A stretch of DNA of 64,000 nucleotides from Phellopilus nigrolimitatus (Eukaryota; Basidiomycota; Agaricomycetes; Hymenochaetales; Hymenochaetaceae): contig JAJOHG010000018.1 in NCBI GenBank assembly GCA_021029095.1, positions 310,001-374,000 of the forward strand. The letters are read 5' to 3'. This document shows positions 23,414 to 38,059 of the stretch, piece after piece. The translations under genes and the position numbers were made by a program. The notes beneath the pieces were generated by a model. The model was given only the letters and a program-made list of their open reading frames with translations, did not search any database and had not been told where the DNA came from. Every line of letters starts with the position of its first letter. Positions within the stretch are counted from its first letter, which is position 1.

Positions 23414-24692
23414 TTAATCCAGGGTCAAGTCGATTGCACCGTTCTCGTCGACGACGAATCCAGTTCGGTTTGTCGAGCCATTCGCATCGCTTTCCGTCTT
23501 AACCTCTTTTTTTACAGTGGAACCCGCGTTTCGCCTCCGATTCCTCAGCGCTTCGAGCTTACGAGCCAAGTCGGCCTGCTGTTTCACAATCTCCGCCTGT
23601 TGCGCCTGTTGTAATGAAGGAAGGGGCATCAGCACGTTGAAGCAAAACAAATTCTCACCAAAACAGAAGAAAATGGATTACTGACCATCAACTCAGCGTC
23701 GTCGTCATCGGAGAGGTCAATCACGTCATTTTCTAATTTGACATTGCTAGCACGTCTCTTGCCTCTCTGCTCTTTCTCTCCGGACGATCCTGGTACTGGA
23801 GAAGTGGACCGTGGGCGCTTGTTGCCTTCTGTTCGTATAACCGGTATTATTTCGAGAGCTCGAAGAATGTCTTGGAATGAAAGGTAAGCTAATTCTGTGA
23901 TATTTAACAGAGCGTAAATGTTCACCTTTAGACCGATATTTGAAATGAAAAGTCACAAATGGATCTATGATACCTGGATAAAGAGTAGCCGTTGCGGTGC
24001 CTCGTGAAACTTCTCCCTCTTTAGCGACGTCATCGAGACTTTCGCCTGGAGTCAACTTTACAGAGAGGCCGTAAGTGAAGTTAGTAACTCACTTCACTTT
24101 GTGAGAACCCATTTTCTTCGCACGCTCATTCAGGGGCATCCCTAGATTTTCGGGGAGCTTCTCGCTTATAAAAAAGCCACGCGCAGCAGAGAGAATGACG
24201 CGAGAAATAGTAACAGTAATGACTCCAAGATCTTTGGAAGACGATGTAGCAACTGTCTCGTCGTCTGTTACCGTTCATGATGAATTTGAATTCTCGGAAC
24301 ACAAGCTTCGGTTTTGACGCACCTGTGAATGTCACAGCCGAAAACTTGTAAGGTCTATACGAGGTAGCATTCATCCAATGACCTTTTGATTCTGACCATC
24401 GAACTCCCAGTTCATGACGGCATGCGGTGGAATCTAATTGGGCACCATCGACTGCTACTCTGACAGCATTGGATATGAACCAGGGCTCCTCGTAGTTCCT
24501 CCATTGAACTTGAAAAATCTGGACAAAAGCTACTTGGATGTTGTAAGCAATGAGCTTTGCCAGTGTACTCACTTTGTCAACCTCACTCGCAACGTAGCAA
24601 GTGACCACATTCCCTACGACCTTGATGTCGTATTCTTCAAACCTCTCTCCATCGCTCGTCACCCAAGCGTCAAAGTTTTCCCAACGTGGCAT
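23414..24692 (-). CDS. DUF7918-like protein, copy B (two SIM-like motifs)
   Basis: It starts MPRWENFDAWVTSDGERFEE at 24692, with VTCYVASEVDKV following. Then come a VDGAQL strand, a VRPYKFSAVTFTG-like segment (YKFSAVTFTGAS seen), FVTFHFKYRSK and LRALEIIP. The linker holds basic patches and VKLENDVIDLSDDDDAEL, which is a hydrophobic SUMO-interacting core followed by acids and preceded by a psi-K-x-E site (VKLE). A coiled coil (AQQAEIVKQQADLARKLEAL) leads to VKKEVKTES and a final AIDLTLD before the stop at 23414. Two SIM-like motifs and three psi-K-x-E sites make this the richest copy for SUMO-type motifs. SUMO binding is inferred. Confidence 0.78.
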
Positions 24693-25316
24693 TGACACGA
24701 CTAAAAGTGTCTTCGAGTTGTCCACATACACAATCGGTCCGCGAGATCTTGCAATGGACCAGTGATTCAATAATTAAGACCGGGCTGGTTCCTCAAGGAT
24801 ACCACGGTTGCGCTTGGACTGCCAGTGTCTCAGAAGGCAGATGGTATTCAATATGTGAGCAAAATTTGCGTTGGCAAACGACGCTAAGCAAACGAGCAAT
24901 TCATGAAGAAGAAGATTGACGCATTGGTTGCTAGAGTACAAGCCACAAAGACCATGACTCCAATGTATACGCAGCATAAGTCACGTAACGGGTCACAAAT
25001 TACAACTAAACCTCACTATTTCTTTTTTGTAAAATTCTGACGTCTCCAAAAAATAAAATGTGCATGAATAAGTAAATAAAACAGCGACCCGATTTCGAAA
25101 GGAAAGTGTCTTCCTGGGGCTGAGTTTGCCGATGACACAATACCTAATTCTGAAGTTCAGGAACGAAGCCAAGCACCCAAGTTCTTGCTGAATTTCGATA
25201 GCTTTTGACTTGAAAAATGTAACATGGGTTTCTTCTTAGTAAAGTCTGGAAACATGCCATTCACGACGACGCCAATTGTAACCAGCCGAATCTCACTTTG
25301 TACATGCAATGGAGAA
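24693..25316. other. Spacer between DUF7918 copies B and C
   Basis: Promoter region of copy B and 3' flank of copy C. I see no gene or repeat. Confidence 0.4.
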
Positions 25317-26763
25317 TCAATTCGAATCCTTTGGTGTCAGGTCAATGACCTTTTTGGCTTTAGCCGTGGATGCCCTACCGCCAACCCTTCGCATCTTCCT
25401 CGCTCTTGTTTCATCTCGCTCGAGCTCAACTTTAACATTCGTACTATCCTTAGTTCGAGTCACTTTTTCAATTTGAGCCTGCAATTCAGTCAGTTCTCGC
25501 TCTGCCTCTTGCTGTTCTTGCCGAATTTTCTTCTGGCGAAATAGAATCCCAGCCTGCCTCTCCTAAAGTCCCATGAGCCCGTTCAGTGTTTTTCAGGAAG
25601 TAGCTTATTGGAGAAAACTCACCTGGAGCTGTATGATAGTATCAGGGTTAGCACCGCCTTGTTGCAGACCCGCGTGATCATTGTCTTCCTCTTTTACATT
25701 CACATGGGCTGCTGCTTCATTGGAATCCTCATTTTCCTCGGTTTTTATCACCATGTTACTCCCCGAGTGGTGTGTTTCAGCATTTTCGAGATTTAAAACC
25801 GACTGCTTCCTCTTTTTCAACTGAGACTTAGGCAGTGGGATAATCCCTTGTGCAATCAAGAATTCTGAAATTTATAATCGTCAGCAATATTCATCAAAGA
25901 GAGTAGTCTGCAACTTAGGGACCTTTGGATCGATAGAAAAAGATAAAAGTTGCGTAGTGTTCTGGTTCTCCTTCTACTTGGCACACTGTATCCTCTTCTT
26001 CAACAGTGCGGTCCGAAACCCTGTATATTTTACCAAAATCAAAGAAAACACGTAAGCTTACATGTTAATCCTCTGGAATTACCTACCCAATCCTGTGTGT
26101 GATCAGCCCGCTTTCTTTTGCATCTGAATGACTGGGTTTGCCAGTGTCGAGAACTTCACATGCATCTTCATCCACCTCTTCACACTCCGATTCGACCGAA
26201 TAAACTGAATTATACAGTCCAATCTCGACCCGAATAGTGCCCACATCATCTTCTGCTGGTAACGAGGCAATATTTGAAGCTGGAGTATGTTATTTCAGAA
26301 CTTAGGATTGCTAATCAGAAAAAGTCCTAGCCAGCTCACCATCACTTGAGACCACCGGTAGTATCTCTGCGAACTTAAACACCCTAGATGTTGTGCTGTT
26401 GGATTTGGAAGTGCCAGTGAACGGCACGAACTGTGAGCTCTTGCTTTCATATTGGAAATGGTCTACGACATTCACTCCATCCATGAATATCTTGATACAG
26501 ACCGGATTGTCGGAAGGTGGAATTTGGACAAGAATAGCAAATTCCTAGTTCCGGCTTGATCAGATCAAGTCGCATTGAGGTACTAAAAGTATGCCAAAAC
26601 GTTCATATTTAGTCTTGAAACCCACCTCGTCTGCTTCGCACGGTATCCAAGCAGTGATTCGGTTTAGATCTTGAAATTCGTCTTCGAGCTCTCGGACGGC
26701 GTACTCCTTCGACTTCAGCACGTCGTATTTAACCCAGACTCCAAACTTCTTGAATAATGGCAT
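25317..26763 (-). CDS. DUF7918-like protein, copy C (SIM present)
   Basis: It starts MPLFKKFGVWVKYDVLKSKE at 26763; the motif region reads TAWIPCEADEV. Downstream exons give the central beta segments and LIAQGIIPLP. The linker carries IKTEENED and VNVKEEDND, and the coiled coil is RQKKIRQEQQEAERELTELQ. The tail has VKVELE, a basic stretch and KKVIDLTPKDSN before the stop at 25317. VIDLT fits the SUMO-interacting consensus; IKTE, VKEE and VKVE fit psi-K-x-E. The DNA is well diverged from other copies while these motifs persist. Confidence 0.77.
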
Positions 26764-27127
26764 GTAGAGCACAGTTCCGTATATTCGCAGACAAGGCCTA
26801 GCAAAAATATTCGTGATTGAGATGATGACAGTTTATTACAATACATGTAGACCAGCGACGATGCTTTCAGCCTCTGGCACTGCCACTTCCCAAAGAGTGA
26901 ATCGTGGCTGAACTCTAAATGGTAAATTGAGGCATTTTCGTGTATATATGCCAGCTTTTTTAACCACAGATTTAAGATGTGATGCGATCAGACTTTGGTA
27001 CTTGCACTGTAAGAACTATACATATTACGATAGAGCAAGCTTGAAATATGTATAACAAAAAGGATTTGCTTCAAAAATCAACTTTCACTCAAAAAATGAT
27101 GCAGGAGGACGCGTCTTTAAAGGAGTT
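26764..27127. other. Spacer between DUF7918 copies C and D
   Basis: AT-rich promoter region of copy C and 3' flank of copy D; nothing else seen. Confidence 0.4.
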
Positions 27128-28510
27128 CTAATCATCCGTTAGGTCGATAACCAAGCCCACAGCTTGATGTTCGTGTTTGACTTTCTTCGTCACGTGAACT
27201 CCTTCTAGTCGCTTGACTTGAAGCTTTATCTCAGCTTGTCGTTTCTGCTCGTGAAGGCTATACTCTCGTTTCTTAATTGTATTGAAAAAGTATGCATACC
27301 TTCAGTCTTCGAATGGCTTCTAGCTCTGCGAGCTCGTGGTCAATTTCAGCTTGCTCCTCCTAAAATAGGTAGATGTTATCGATCCTCATTTCTACTGCAT
27401 AAAAAGTGGTTATATAATACAAACGCACGCGCAGTTTCCGGAGAGTGCTTTCGCGTGCGCGTGACGAACCTTCGGTCTTCAGCTGTGTGTCCACGTTTTC
27501 GCGCTTTACCTTTACATCGTTCGTCTTTGACAGATTTCCGGAATTTGAAAACTCCTTAGGCGTATGCGCATCAGAGTCAGACGGCTCGTTGGGCGGAGGC
27601 GGTGCCGAATCATTTTTGCTATTAGAGTCATTGCAAGGGATGATTCCAAGCGCTTGCAGTATTCCTATGTTCGTAGCAGGAGTGAGTTTTCAAGCTTTAT
27701 TAGTACTGCAATGGCATAAAAAGTAGCTTGCGCACCACGAGGTCTATATATAAACTTAAAAGTTGCGATTGCATTGGCGTTTAAAGGGTCGAACGGCTTT
27801 GCAGTGAGAATTTTGGCAGACGTGATTCTTTTACGCGCTTCACCCAGGCTTTTCTCCGGAATTTGTCAGAAACTTCAATTATAATTGACACGCCCACTGG
27901 CTCTCACCGGATTCTGTGACTGCCTGCCTTTTTATTATTCTCGTGAATAGCGTCTGGCAACATCTTCGGCTCTTTGAAGCCCCTAGTTTGATTTTCAATA
28001 TAAGTGACTTGTCTGATCTCCACACATATAGTGCCAAAGTCTTCATGTACGACTACTGCAGAGTCGCTGTCTTGACACCATTAAAACATTTCTCGTCAGG
28101 ACTAGGATGTGACTTTCGAAGACATCGCGATCACAACTGACCTGTTTGAGTCACATCTCCGAAAGCAAATGGCTTGTACGTATTTTCACCGACATAAATA
28201 CCATCCCAAACAAGTTTTTTTCCCATATCTCGTTCAAGTGTGTACGCCCAATTTTTAAGATGCAAGCCATCCGCGTGTATCTTAAGCTGTAATGAAGACC
28301 GAAAGTTCAGCGCTTTAAAGGAGATTTCAAATTCCTACACAAGACATTCCGTGTCAAAATTTACTCGTTCAAATATAAATTGGGATAAACCTTTGCGGAT
28401 ACGCTTTCTATCCAGGTCGTAACACTGGATCCTTTTGTCTGCGTGCAATACTCTTTCAGTGCTTCATTGTCGACTACGACATGTACCGCGCAGTCAGAGA
28501 AGAGGGGCAT
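27128..28510 (-). CDS. DUF7918-like protein, copy D (SIM present)
   Basis: It starts MPLFSDCAVHVVVDNEALKE at 28510, then VTTWIESVSAKV with a GT donor. Later exons show an EARKRITSAKILTAKPFDP segment, IATFKFIYRPR and LQALGIIP. The linker has VKVKREN. Short Glu-rich helices follow (EEQAEIDHELAELEAI; HEQKRQAEIKLQVKRLEG). The protein ends VGLVIDLTDD with its stop at 27128, so it keeps a SIM-like end with acids. It is most like copy A in layout, but A lost the tail. Its promoter is shared with PRP43 (295 bp between the two ATGs, divergent). Confidence 0.76.
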
Positions 28511-28805
28511 AAGTACAGATAGAAAGACAAGCGTTCGAATCTACGCGAAACCAGCTCTAGAAAGGCTCAGGTCTGAGATGAGCGTCTCAGATCAAGTTGA
28601 TAATGTTCACCTAAGTTTTCAATAAGCACTCCTTGAAGATAAAAGTTGAAGAGCTGTAACCGACGCCGACGCGACGCGACTCTTACGTGAGAACCTCGTG
28701 GGAACTCACTGCTTTACCTGTCACCTTTAGTGGCCTACGCAGGTTTTGCAACACAGACAACAAGTACGAGCTCAAGGGCAGAGCTCGCTCTGAACCACGA
28801 CCATC

Positions 28806-31673
<2,868 letters not shown>

Positions 31674-32865
31674 ACGGCATAGGCTATGTAAGCGGGCGCG
31701 CTGTTTGGTTCACTAGTGATGTTATAAGTATAGGTATCGGCGGGTGTAATTTCTTGTATTTCGACGGTTCTCGGTGTCTTATAGATACGGTATCGAACAG
31801 ACTGTGGCTCGTGGACGAGTCGTGGTGTTCACGATTAAAGGAAACACAATGGATGTATTTGGCCGTGAAACCATGTACATCGGGACTGGCTCGCGACATT
31901 GCAGACAGTAAGGTTAATGGATTCTGGAATTTAACGAGGCTAAAACAGCCGAGGATTTTGTCCTTCGCAGCACTGCCAACAAGAAGCAAGATTCCGGCTC
32001 GCGAGTCAATCTCATTCAATATGCCCGCGGTCCGTCATGTCTTAAGTTTGCTATCACTCTTGGGTATTGCGATCTTTGAAGCGGTATAAGTACCACTATG
32101 AATCTCGATATTGACGATGACATGTCCTCCGCTCCCACTAGAAATTACGGTTGCAGATTTTCTATTGGGCCACATTCGGTACTGCAAGAGACTCCGACCA
32201 CTCATCGCCGTCTCCCACTTTGATTCAGTCATGCACGCCGAGACAGAAGAGCAATATGCAGAGGTTTTGCGCACCAAGTGGACACTGGCCCTGGTCTGCA
32301 GCTAGTGGCGCGACACGACACGAGAATTTCTGTTCGAGGATATATGCGTGCGGTAGCACCGTGTGAGGGCTCTGGCGGACCTCCTTGAAAAGTCGAAGAG
32401 AAGCTGTCCGCGCTCGCTGGGCTATGGAAACTATGTGCGCAAACTTTCGCTCCCGTTCGTGCGGGATCGGACGTCTGGTCTGGTCGGCTGGGCAGGGAAA
32501 GACGTCCGCCGCATAATCAGATGCTGCCCACGCCTCCTTGTGTTCTCCTGTTACGGGGAAGACCTCGGCCAGACACAAGTAGTCCGTGCAAATAAGACTT
32601 TGACAGCAACAGCGACATCGACAGCGCCATTAACCCCGCCACAATTCGCTCGGACAACGGGGTCGCGCTCACCAGGCAACACAAGCACGTCATAGCTATC
32701 CTTCCCCGCGTGCGGCGGCTCTCACAGGCACTCGAGGTGCTCTCGCTCGGCGGTGCGACCTCGCGGTGGGAGGTCCGACGTCGGCCTTACATAGCTGTGT
32801 AGGAGAAAATATCAAATTTATTCAAAAGTAAAGTATTTATTACTTCTACATTGACTGCTATTGTA
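31674..32865. other. Intergenic, no supported gene
   Basis: About 1.2 kb after PRP43 with only short frames on both strands and no family signal. The DUF7918 relic begins at its right edge. Confidence 0.4.
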
Positions 32866-33010
32866 TTGCTTATTTCTAGAGGATGGGGCAGTGAGTGGCC
32901 CTTGACGAGTTCATAATGAGCCATTAACGAAGAAGAGGTCAAAGTTGGGTCACAGAGTTATTTGAACCACTCCGCCGAAGCATTAGCTTCGAAACCATTA
33001 GAGATCGTAA
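32866..33010 (+). pseudogene. DUF7918 relic, internally deleted, near copies G/H
   Basis: The sequence TTATTTCTAGAGGATG, then CGACGAGTT, then GAGCCATTAACGAAGAAGAG and the following GGTCAAAGTTGGG, line up with consecutive parts of copies G and H. The stretch between the CGACGAG and CCATTAA blocks is missing. The match ends in TCCGCCGAAGCATTAG, equivalent to the intron end before the next exon in copy G. No open frame survives. It is a short remnant on the same strand as, and about 1 kb upstream of, copy G. Confidence 0.7.
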
Positions 33011-34051
33011 GACCAGGACAGGCATCACCGTGCACGCTGTGGTGGATAATATAACGATGGAGATGCGGTCCATCAGAACTTGCATACGTCCAAGCACGCT
33101 CAGTTGTCAAGCTCCTATTCCAAGGCCGAAAACTCATGAGTTGAAAAGAACACACCGCTTTCACCCAAATCTTGAACATAACAGAACACATTGCTTGACC
33201 ATCGCATACGTGCAGAAAATCCATGACTCTGCATATTTCCTTTGGTAATCAGAAAGTTTCTGGCTCAGGTAGATGAACTCATCCGCGTATAGGGCGTGCA
33301 AGACTGTAAGCAAATTTGATTGACCGTCCAAAGTATCCGGTGACGACGCACGATGTTGAGGGGTCGGCGGCATGGATGAATCAGAAGGAGGAGATGGAGG
33401 GCAGCGAACCATCTGAACTTATTTCTAGACACTCGGTGCAGGAACAGTTTGTGCGTGTCGTGATTGCTGATTCCGGATAATTTTCCACAGCCCGGCGGAT
33501 GCAGGGCGTTCACTAGATCCAAGGAAGTCGTCAAAGATACCGAGTGCGCTCAAAAAGTCGAGGTTCGTTGAATTCCGCGTAAATTTCACAGGCTTGTTGC
33601 AAACCCAGCACGAGCTCGCCGGTACCAGGGTCTGGAAAGGCTTCAGAATTGTCACTGCTAGATCAAGTCGTCAGCGCGAGCGAGCTTGTGAAGTGCGATG
33701 GCCTTTTCGCCACGTTGATCAAGCAAATAAAACCACCGTGCTCGCCACATTGTATGTACGAGGAGCTATTGAGGATGCTGCAGCCAACGCGTTGATAGGC
33801 TGAGATTGCCGACGCCAAATTCTGTCCCGATCGTCACGCTTTCTGAAATATCGGTTGTGCCAGCAGCCAGCCTTTGCTGTAACGCATTCTTCCACTGCCC
33901 GAATCTAGCCATACTAGACCTTCTTGCTAAGGCTGGCAGACAACACGCGCTATACTCAAATATTTGTGCCGGTGGTCTGGATTCTCCGCTAGATTCATTC
34001 TCAAGAGCTGCAGCATTCGCTTAACTTCCAGTCAAGTCTGAGCGCTTGGAA
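33011..34051. other. Unassigned region upstream of copy G
   Basis: Minus-strand frames at 33655-33425 (with SSCWVCNKPVKFTRN) and 33412-33161 (with YADEFIYLSQKLSDYQRKYA) have a protein-like look and could be exons of one small gene, but I recognise no family and found no clear splice joins. The right part (33660-34051) includes the promoter of copy G with an ACGCGCTAT element near 33944. Confidence 0.25.
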
Positions 34052-35513
34052 ATGCCTCGCTTCAAAAATCACGAAGTTTGGGTAGAGTGTGCCGGGGAGC
34101 CACTCGAAGAATTTGATGTTAGGCTTAGCGGCAACATGGTCTCGTGCTGGATTCCAAGTCAAACAGGAGGGGTAAGCAAAGCTTTTCGTATATGGATCTC
34201 AAACGCTCGTAGTAATGTTTATAATGATTCGCTTTCACAGGTCATCAGAGTTCGATGGAAAGACTACAGTGACCCATGGAGAATAAGCAGTAAATTATTC
34301 TTCTTCGTGGATGGAGTTAACGTGGAGACCATGGCTGTGCGCGCCGGGCATGATAGACCTGACTACGACATGATTGGTATCCAGACCGATGCACAGACTA
34401 TTCGACCATTAGTTTTTTCCGAAATTACATGGACAGGTACATTCGTACAAGTTTTCTCTTCATCATTTGATAACAACTTATTTTGCTACCTCTAGCAGAT
34501 GAATCTACAGTCAAGGGTGTACGGCCTTCGACGAGCGATATAGGATCCATAGCTGTCGAGATTTGGCAGGTCAAGATGATTAAAAGATCCGGTAGACACT
34601 GGTCGCCCCAAATACCTGATGTCCTTAATGAGGCTTCAAACGAAAACGAAGAAGGGACCAAAGCTGGGAGACACAGGATTGGGTAAGTGTATATATTTAT
34701 TTGCAACGAGTAGCACTGGCATCTTCATTTTAACCATTCCGCCGAAGCCTTAGTGCCGAAACCATCAAAATAGATCCTAGAGAACTTAGCACGGCTAAAC
34801 CTTTCGACAAAAGGAATCCTGGTCCTTACATCAAGTTCAGATTTAACTACAGACCTGAAGGTGCAGTTTGCCACATTTCTCACGACTCTTTTCTCATCTC
34901 TTCTTAGATTTCCTTCGTGCTCAAGGCATCATTCCTCCCCCTCCACGCATTCAATATCAAACGGGATCGACCGGCCAAAAAACCATACGTGCACCGGAAC
35001 CATCCCAGGACATTCCTCCTCAACCAAGGAAATGCACTAGAAAACGACCTGCACCCAAATGTCGTGTCAAGTCAGAAGAAGACGTCAAATCAACTGTTTT
35101 GAATACTGATTCTGAGGACGATTCGGACTCGAAGGAGTTAATTCGACGACTTGAGGTATGTCATTCCCGTTGTCGTTTATCCCATCAAATTGACCTCTCG
35201 ACTACAGTACTGGCAAAAGCAACAGGCTGAGATACAGAAACAACAGTCCGCATTGATGAATGCGAAAGTAGTCAAGGTGACGCGGCTCCGGGTCCGTTCT
35301 TCGTTACTTCCATGTTTCTTGCGATACTGAGCCGGAAGTTCGCAGTACTGGCAAAAAGAGCTTGAGGAGGCTCAGAGACGCTTAGCTGAAGTAATAGACG
35401 AAATGAAGGGGGCGGAGAAAGCTTCCTGCCGGAAGAAGATCAAGAGAGAACCTGAGGCAGGAGTAGTCGTCAAACGCGAGGCGGGAGCTGATGCGAACCT
35501 GATTTGTGATTAG
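34052..35513 (+). CDS. DUF7918-like protein, copy G (SIM eroded)
   Basis: It starts MPRFKNHEVWVECAGEPLEE at 34052, then VSCWIPSQTGGV. Following exons give VIRVRWKDYSDPWRISSK, FFVDGVNVETMAVRA, IRPLVFSEITWTG, RPSTSDIGSIAVEIWQVKM, GPYIKFRFNYRPEG and LRAQGIIPPP. The linker has CRVKSEEDVKS and a DSEDDSDSKEL acidic stretch. Two coiled-coil exons (YWQKQQAEIQKQQSALM; YWQKELEEAQRRLAEVIDEM) lead to KKIKREPEAGVVVKREAGAD. The end reads ANLICD and stop (35511), where close relatives have VIDLTLD. About a dozen bases are missing there, so the SIM was lost by a small deletion. Very close to copy L, introns included. Confidence 0.8.
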
Positions 35514-36134
35514 TAGCACATGCATGCATCCTTGCGACTTTGAATCTGTTAACTTCAGCTTGTTAAGGTTTGGGTTCTCTTATTATCATCGACAGTGACG
35601 CTGCACTTATTATCGAATAATTAAAATTTTGTTCTTAACTATAAAGTAGATCGTTTTCTTAGACCTTCACTGCGTTGTCGAATCCTATATCGATTTTGTC
35701 TCATTTTGTCATCGCCCGATACTACATGTACCTATTACTCTACGCGCAGAACAGCATCACACTTCAAGGCCATGTCCATGGTGTATATAGCGAGGATACA
35801 ATTGGATGAAAGAGAATGAGCATGAAGAGATGAAAAAGAGCTCATGCATTTTGGTAGACATTGACGGTTCCTTGGATCTGTTTGACGCGAGAAGATATGA
35901 GACCGGCCCTAAACATGTAGGCTGAGCCAGTAGCGCAACGCATCCGGAAGACTCGGAATACTTCATACTTACTGGTTTCCTGCTACCGTAGTACAAACTG
36001 TCAGGTTGCCAGTGGTAGGCCACAGTGACCGCACTCGAGTCTTCGTCATCTCTGGATTCTCTGATGGTTTGTTATTCTAAGTAGCTGCTTAACTATCAGA
36101 ACATCTGGTCAAGTTGGAACCACGGTGCTTAAAG
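35514..36134. other. Spacer between DUF7918 copies G and H
   Basis: AT-rich 3' flank of copy G and promoter of copy H; no gene supported. Confidence 0.4.
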
Positions 36135-37614
36135 ATGCCTCGCTTCGAAAGTTACGAAGCCTGGGTTGAGTGCGATGGGAAACGACTTGAAGAATACGAC
36201 GTGCAAATTAGCGACAAAACGGTATCGTGCTGGATCCCGAGTGAAATAGGGAAGGTAAGCAATACACGTACTGGTTCGCTCGTGGTTTGTAACCGAATCA
36301 CCATCAGACCTTCAGAGTTGGTTGGAAGGGCCACAGTGACTCACGAGAACGAAGAAGTAGTCTGTGGTTTTTCGTGGATGGAGTCGTAATAAAAAAGGTA
36401 ACTCCGCATCTCAAATCCGATCGCACTTCTAGCTGCGACATGAGTGGTATCCGGATTGATGAGTCAACCATACAACCACTGGTTTTTTCCCAAATAACAT
36501 GGACAGGTACAATTATACATCACACCATCGATCGATTACCATCTTATCACTTATCTCTAGAGGATGAGTCTACGGCCGATGGTGAACGGCCCTCGACGAG
36601 TGATATTGGAACCATAGCTGTCGAGGTATTGCACGTCAAGGTCCTCCAAGAAATCGATAAATATTGGGCGCTCAAAACTGTGCCTAGTGTTATTAATAAG
36701 CCATTAAACGAGAAAGAGGTCAAAGCTGGGACACACAGAGCTGGGTAGGTGTTTTTTTATCTATTTATTTATTTATTTCTTCAACGAGGAGAACTGCTAC
36801 ATCACGGCATCGTACATTTTAATCATTATGCAAAAGCCTTAGTGCCAAAACCATCAAAGTAGAGTCTACAGGATCAGTCTTTACTGTGCCTCTCGACAAG
36901 AATAATCCTGGTCCTTACGTCAAATTCAAATTCAACTACAGACCTGAAGGTGCGGCTCACCGTTCCTTCATGGTTTGACTCTCATCTCTTCTTAGATTTT
37001 CTTCGGGCACGAGGAATAATTCCACCTCAATCATCATATGTTCAAGGTCGAACAGGCCCGATTAAACATGAAACCAGCTCTGTGCCGAACCAATCAGACA
37101 GCATTTCTACTAAACAAGCAGGCACCCAAAAGCGACCTGCGCCCAATTATGAAATCAAGCTATATGGAGATCCTGAACTGACTGTTTTGCACTCTGACTC
37201 TGAAGCAGACTCGGATCTGGACGAGCTAGTTCGACGACTTGAGGTATGCTAATGGATACTCGGTCCCGTCGTTATTCTGACTTTGCTACGTCAGTACTGG
37301 CAAAAACAGCAGGCCGAGATACAGAAACAACAATCTGTATTAATGAGCACCAAAAATGTGAAGGTGAAGCTACTCCAGGTTCGTTCTTCGTCTATTTTTG
37401 TTTCCTACTTGATGTTCACTCCCAAATCCCATAGTATTGGCAAAAACAATTTGAGGATGCACAAAAACAGCAAGCTGAAATCCTTGAGGAGATGAAGAGC
37501 TCAGGGAAGGCTTCCAGCCGGAAGAGGATTAAGAGAGAACCTGAGGCGGAAGTAACCGTCAAGCGCGAAGCAGGAGCTGCTGCGAATGATGTGATCGACC
37601 TGACTCTCGATTAG
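36135..37614 (+). CDS. DUF7918-like protein, copy H (SIM present)
   Basis: It starts MPRFESYEAWVECDGKRLEE at 36135, followed by VSCWIPSEIGK and a GTAAGC donor. Later parts are TFRVGWKGHSDS, FFVDGVVIKK, IQPLVFSQITWTG, RPSTSDIGTIAVEVLHVKV, GPYVKFKFNYRPEG and LRARGIIPPQ. The linker carries an acidic DSDSEADSDLDEL stretch. Coiled-coil exons are YWQKQQAEIQKQQSVLM and YWQKQFEDAQKQQAEIL. The tail IKREPEAEVTVKREAGAAAN leads to DVIDLTLD and a stop at 37612. It has two psi-K-x-E sites and one terminal SIM. It is in tandem with, and a close paralogue of, copy G. Confidence 0.82.
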
Positions 37615-38059
37615 CATATTTACGCTTTCTTATAACTTTGACTTCTAATCTGTCATGGCTTAGTTTCATTATCGTGGACAATTTGAAGAGCCGATGTTGA
37701 GCTTATTTCGAGTGATCTGATCTTGTTGCCAACTGTACAATATGTAGTTTGTTTATTGGACTCAGATTGTCAATTCGCGGCATTAGTATTCTGCGTGGCA
37801 ATTATGCATTGTGTCTTTGATCTCAGACGTTCGAAAAATGTAACATACAGTAAATCTATAGACATACACGTAGTAGTTATAGCATATATCTAGAAGACAT
37901 CATAGCGGTAGCGATAGAATCATTACAACAAAAATTATAAGTCATAAACCGACACTTGTCTAACGATAGCAATTATGTGCGTCCCAGCACTGTGTTAAGT
38001 CTGACCGCGTCGAGACGCCCGACCTGAAATCGGAGCTTGACGCAGAATAAATTATTAAG
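37615..38059. other. Spacer between convergent DUF7918 copies H and I
   Basis: AT-rich shared 3' flank; nothing further seen. A last exon of copy I could extend into the right end. Confidence 0.4.

Noticed and set aside
33161..33655. A possible small minus-strand gene upstream of copy G
   Set aside because: Two frames look protein-like but no start, splice join or family could be supported, so it is noted only as unassigned.
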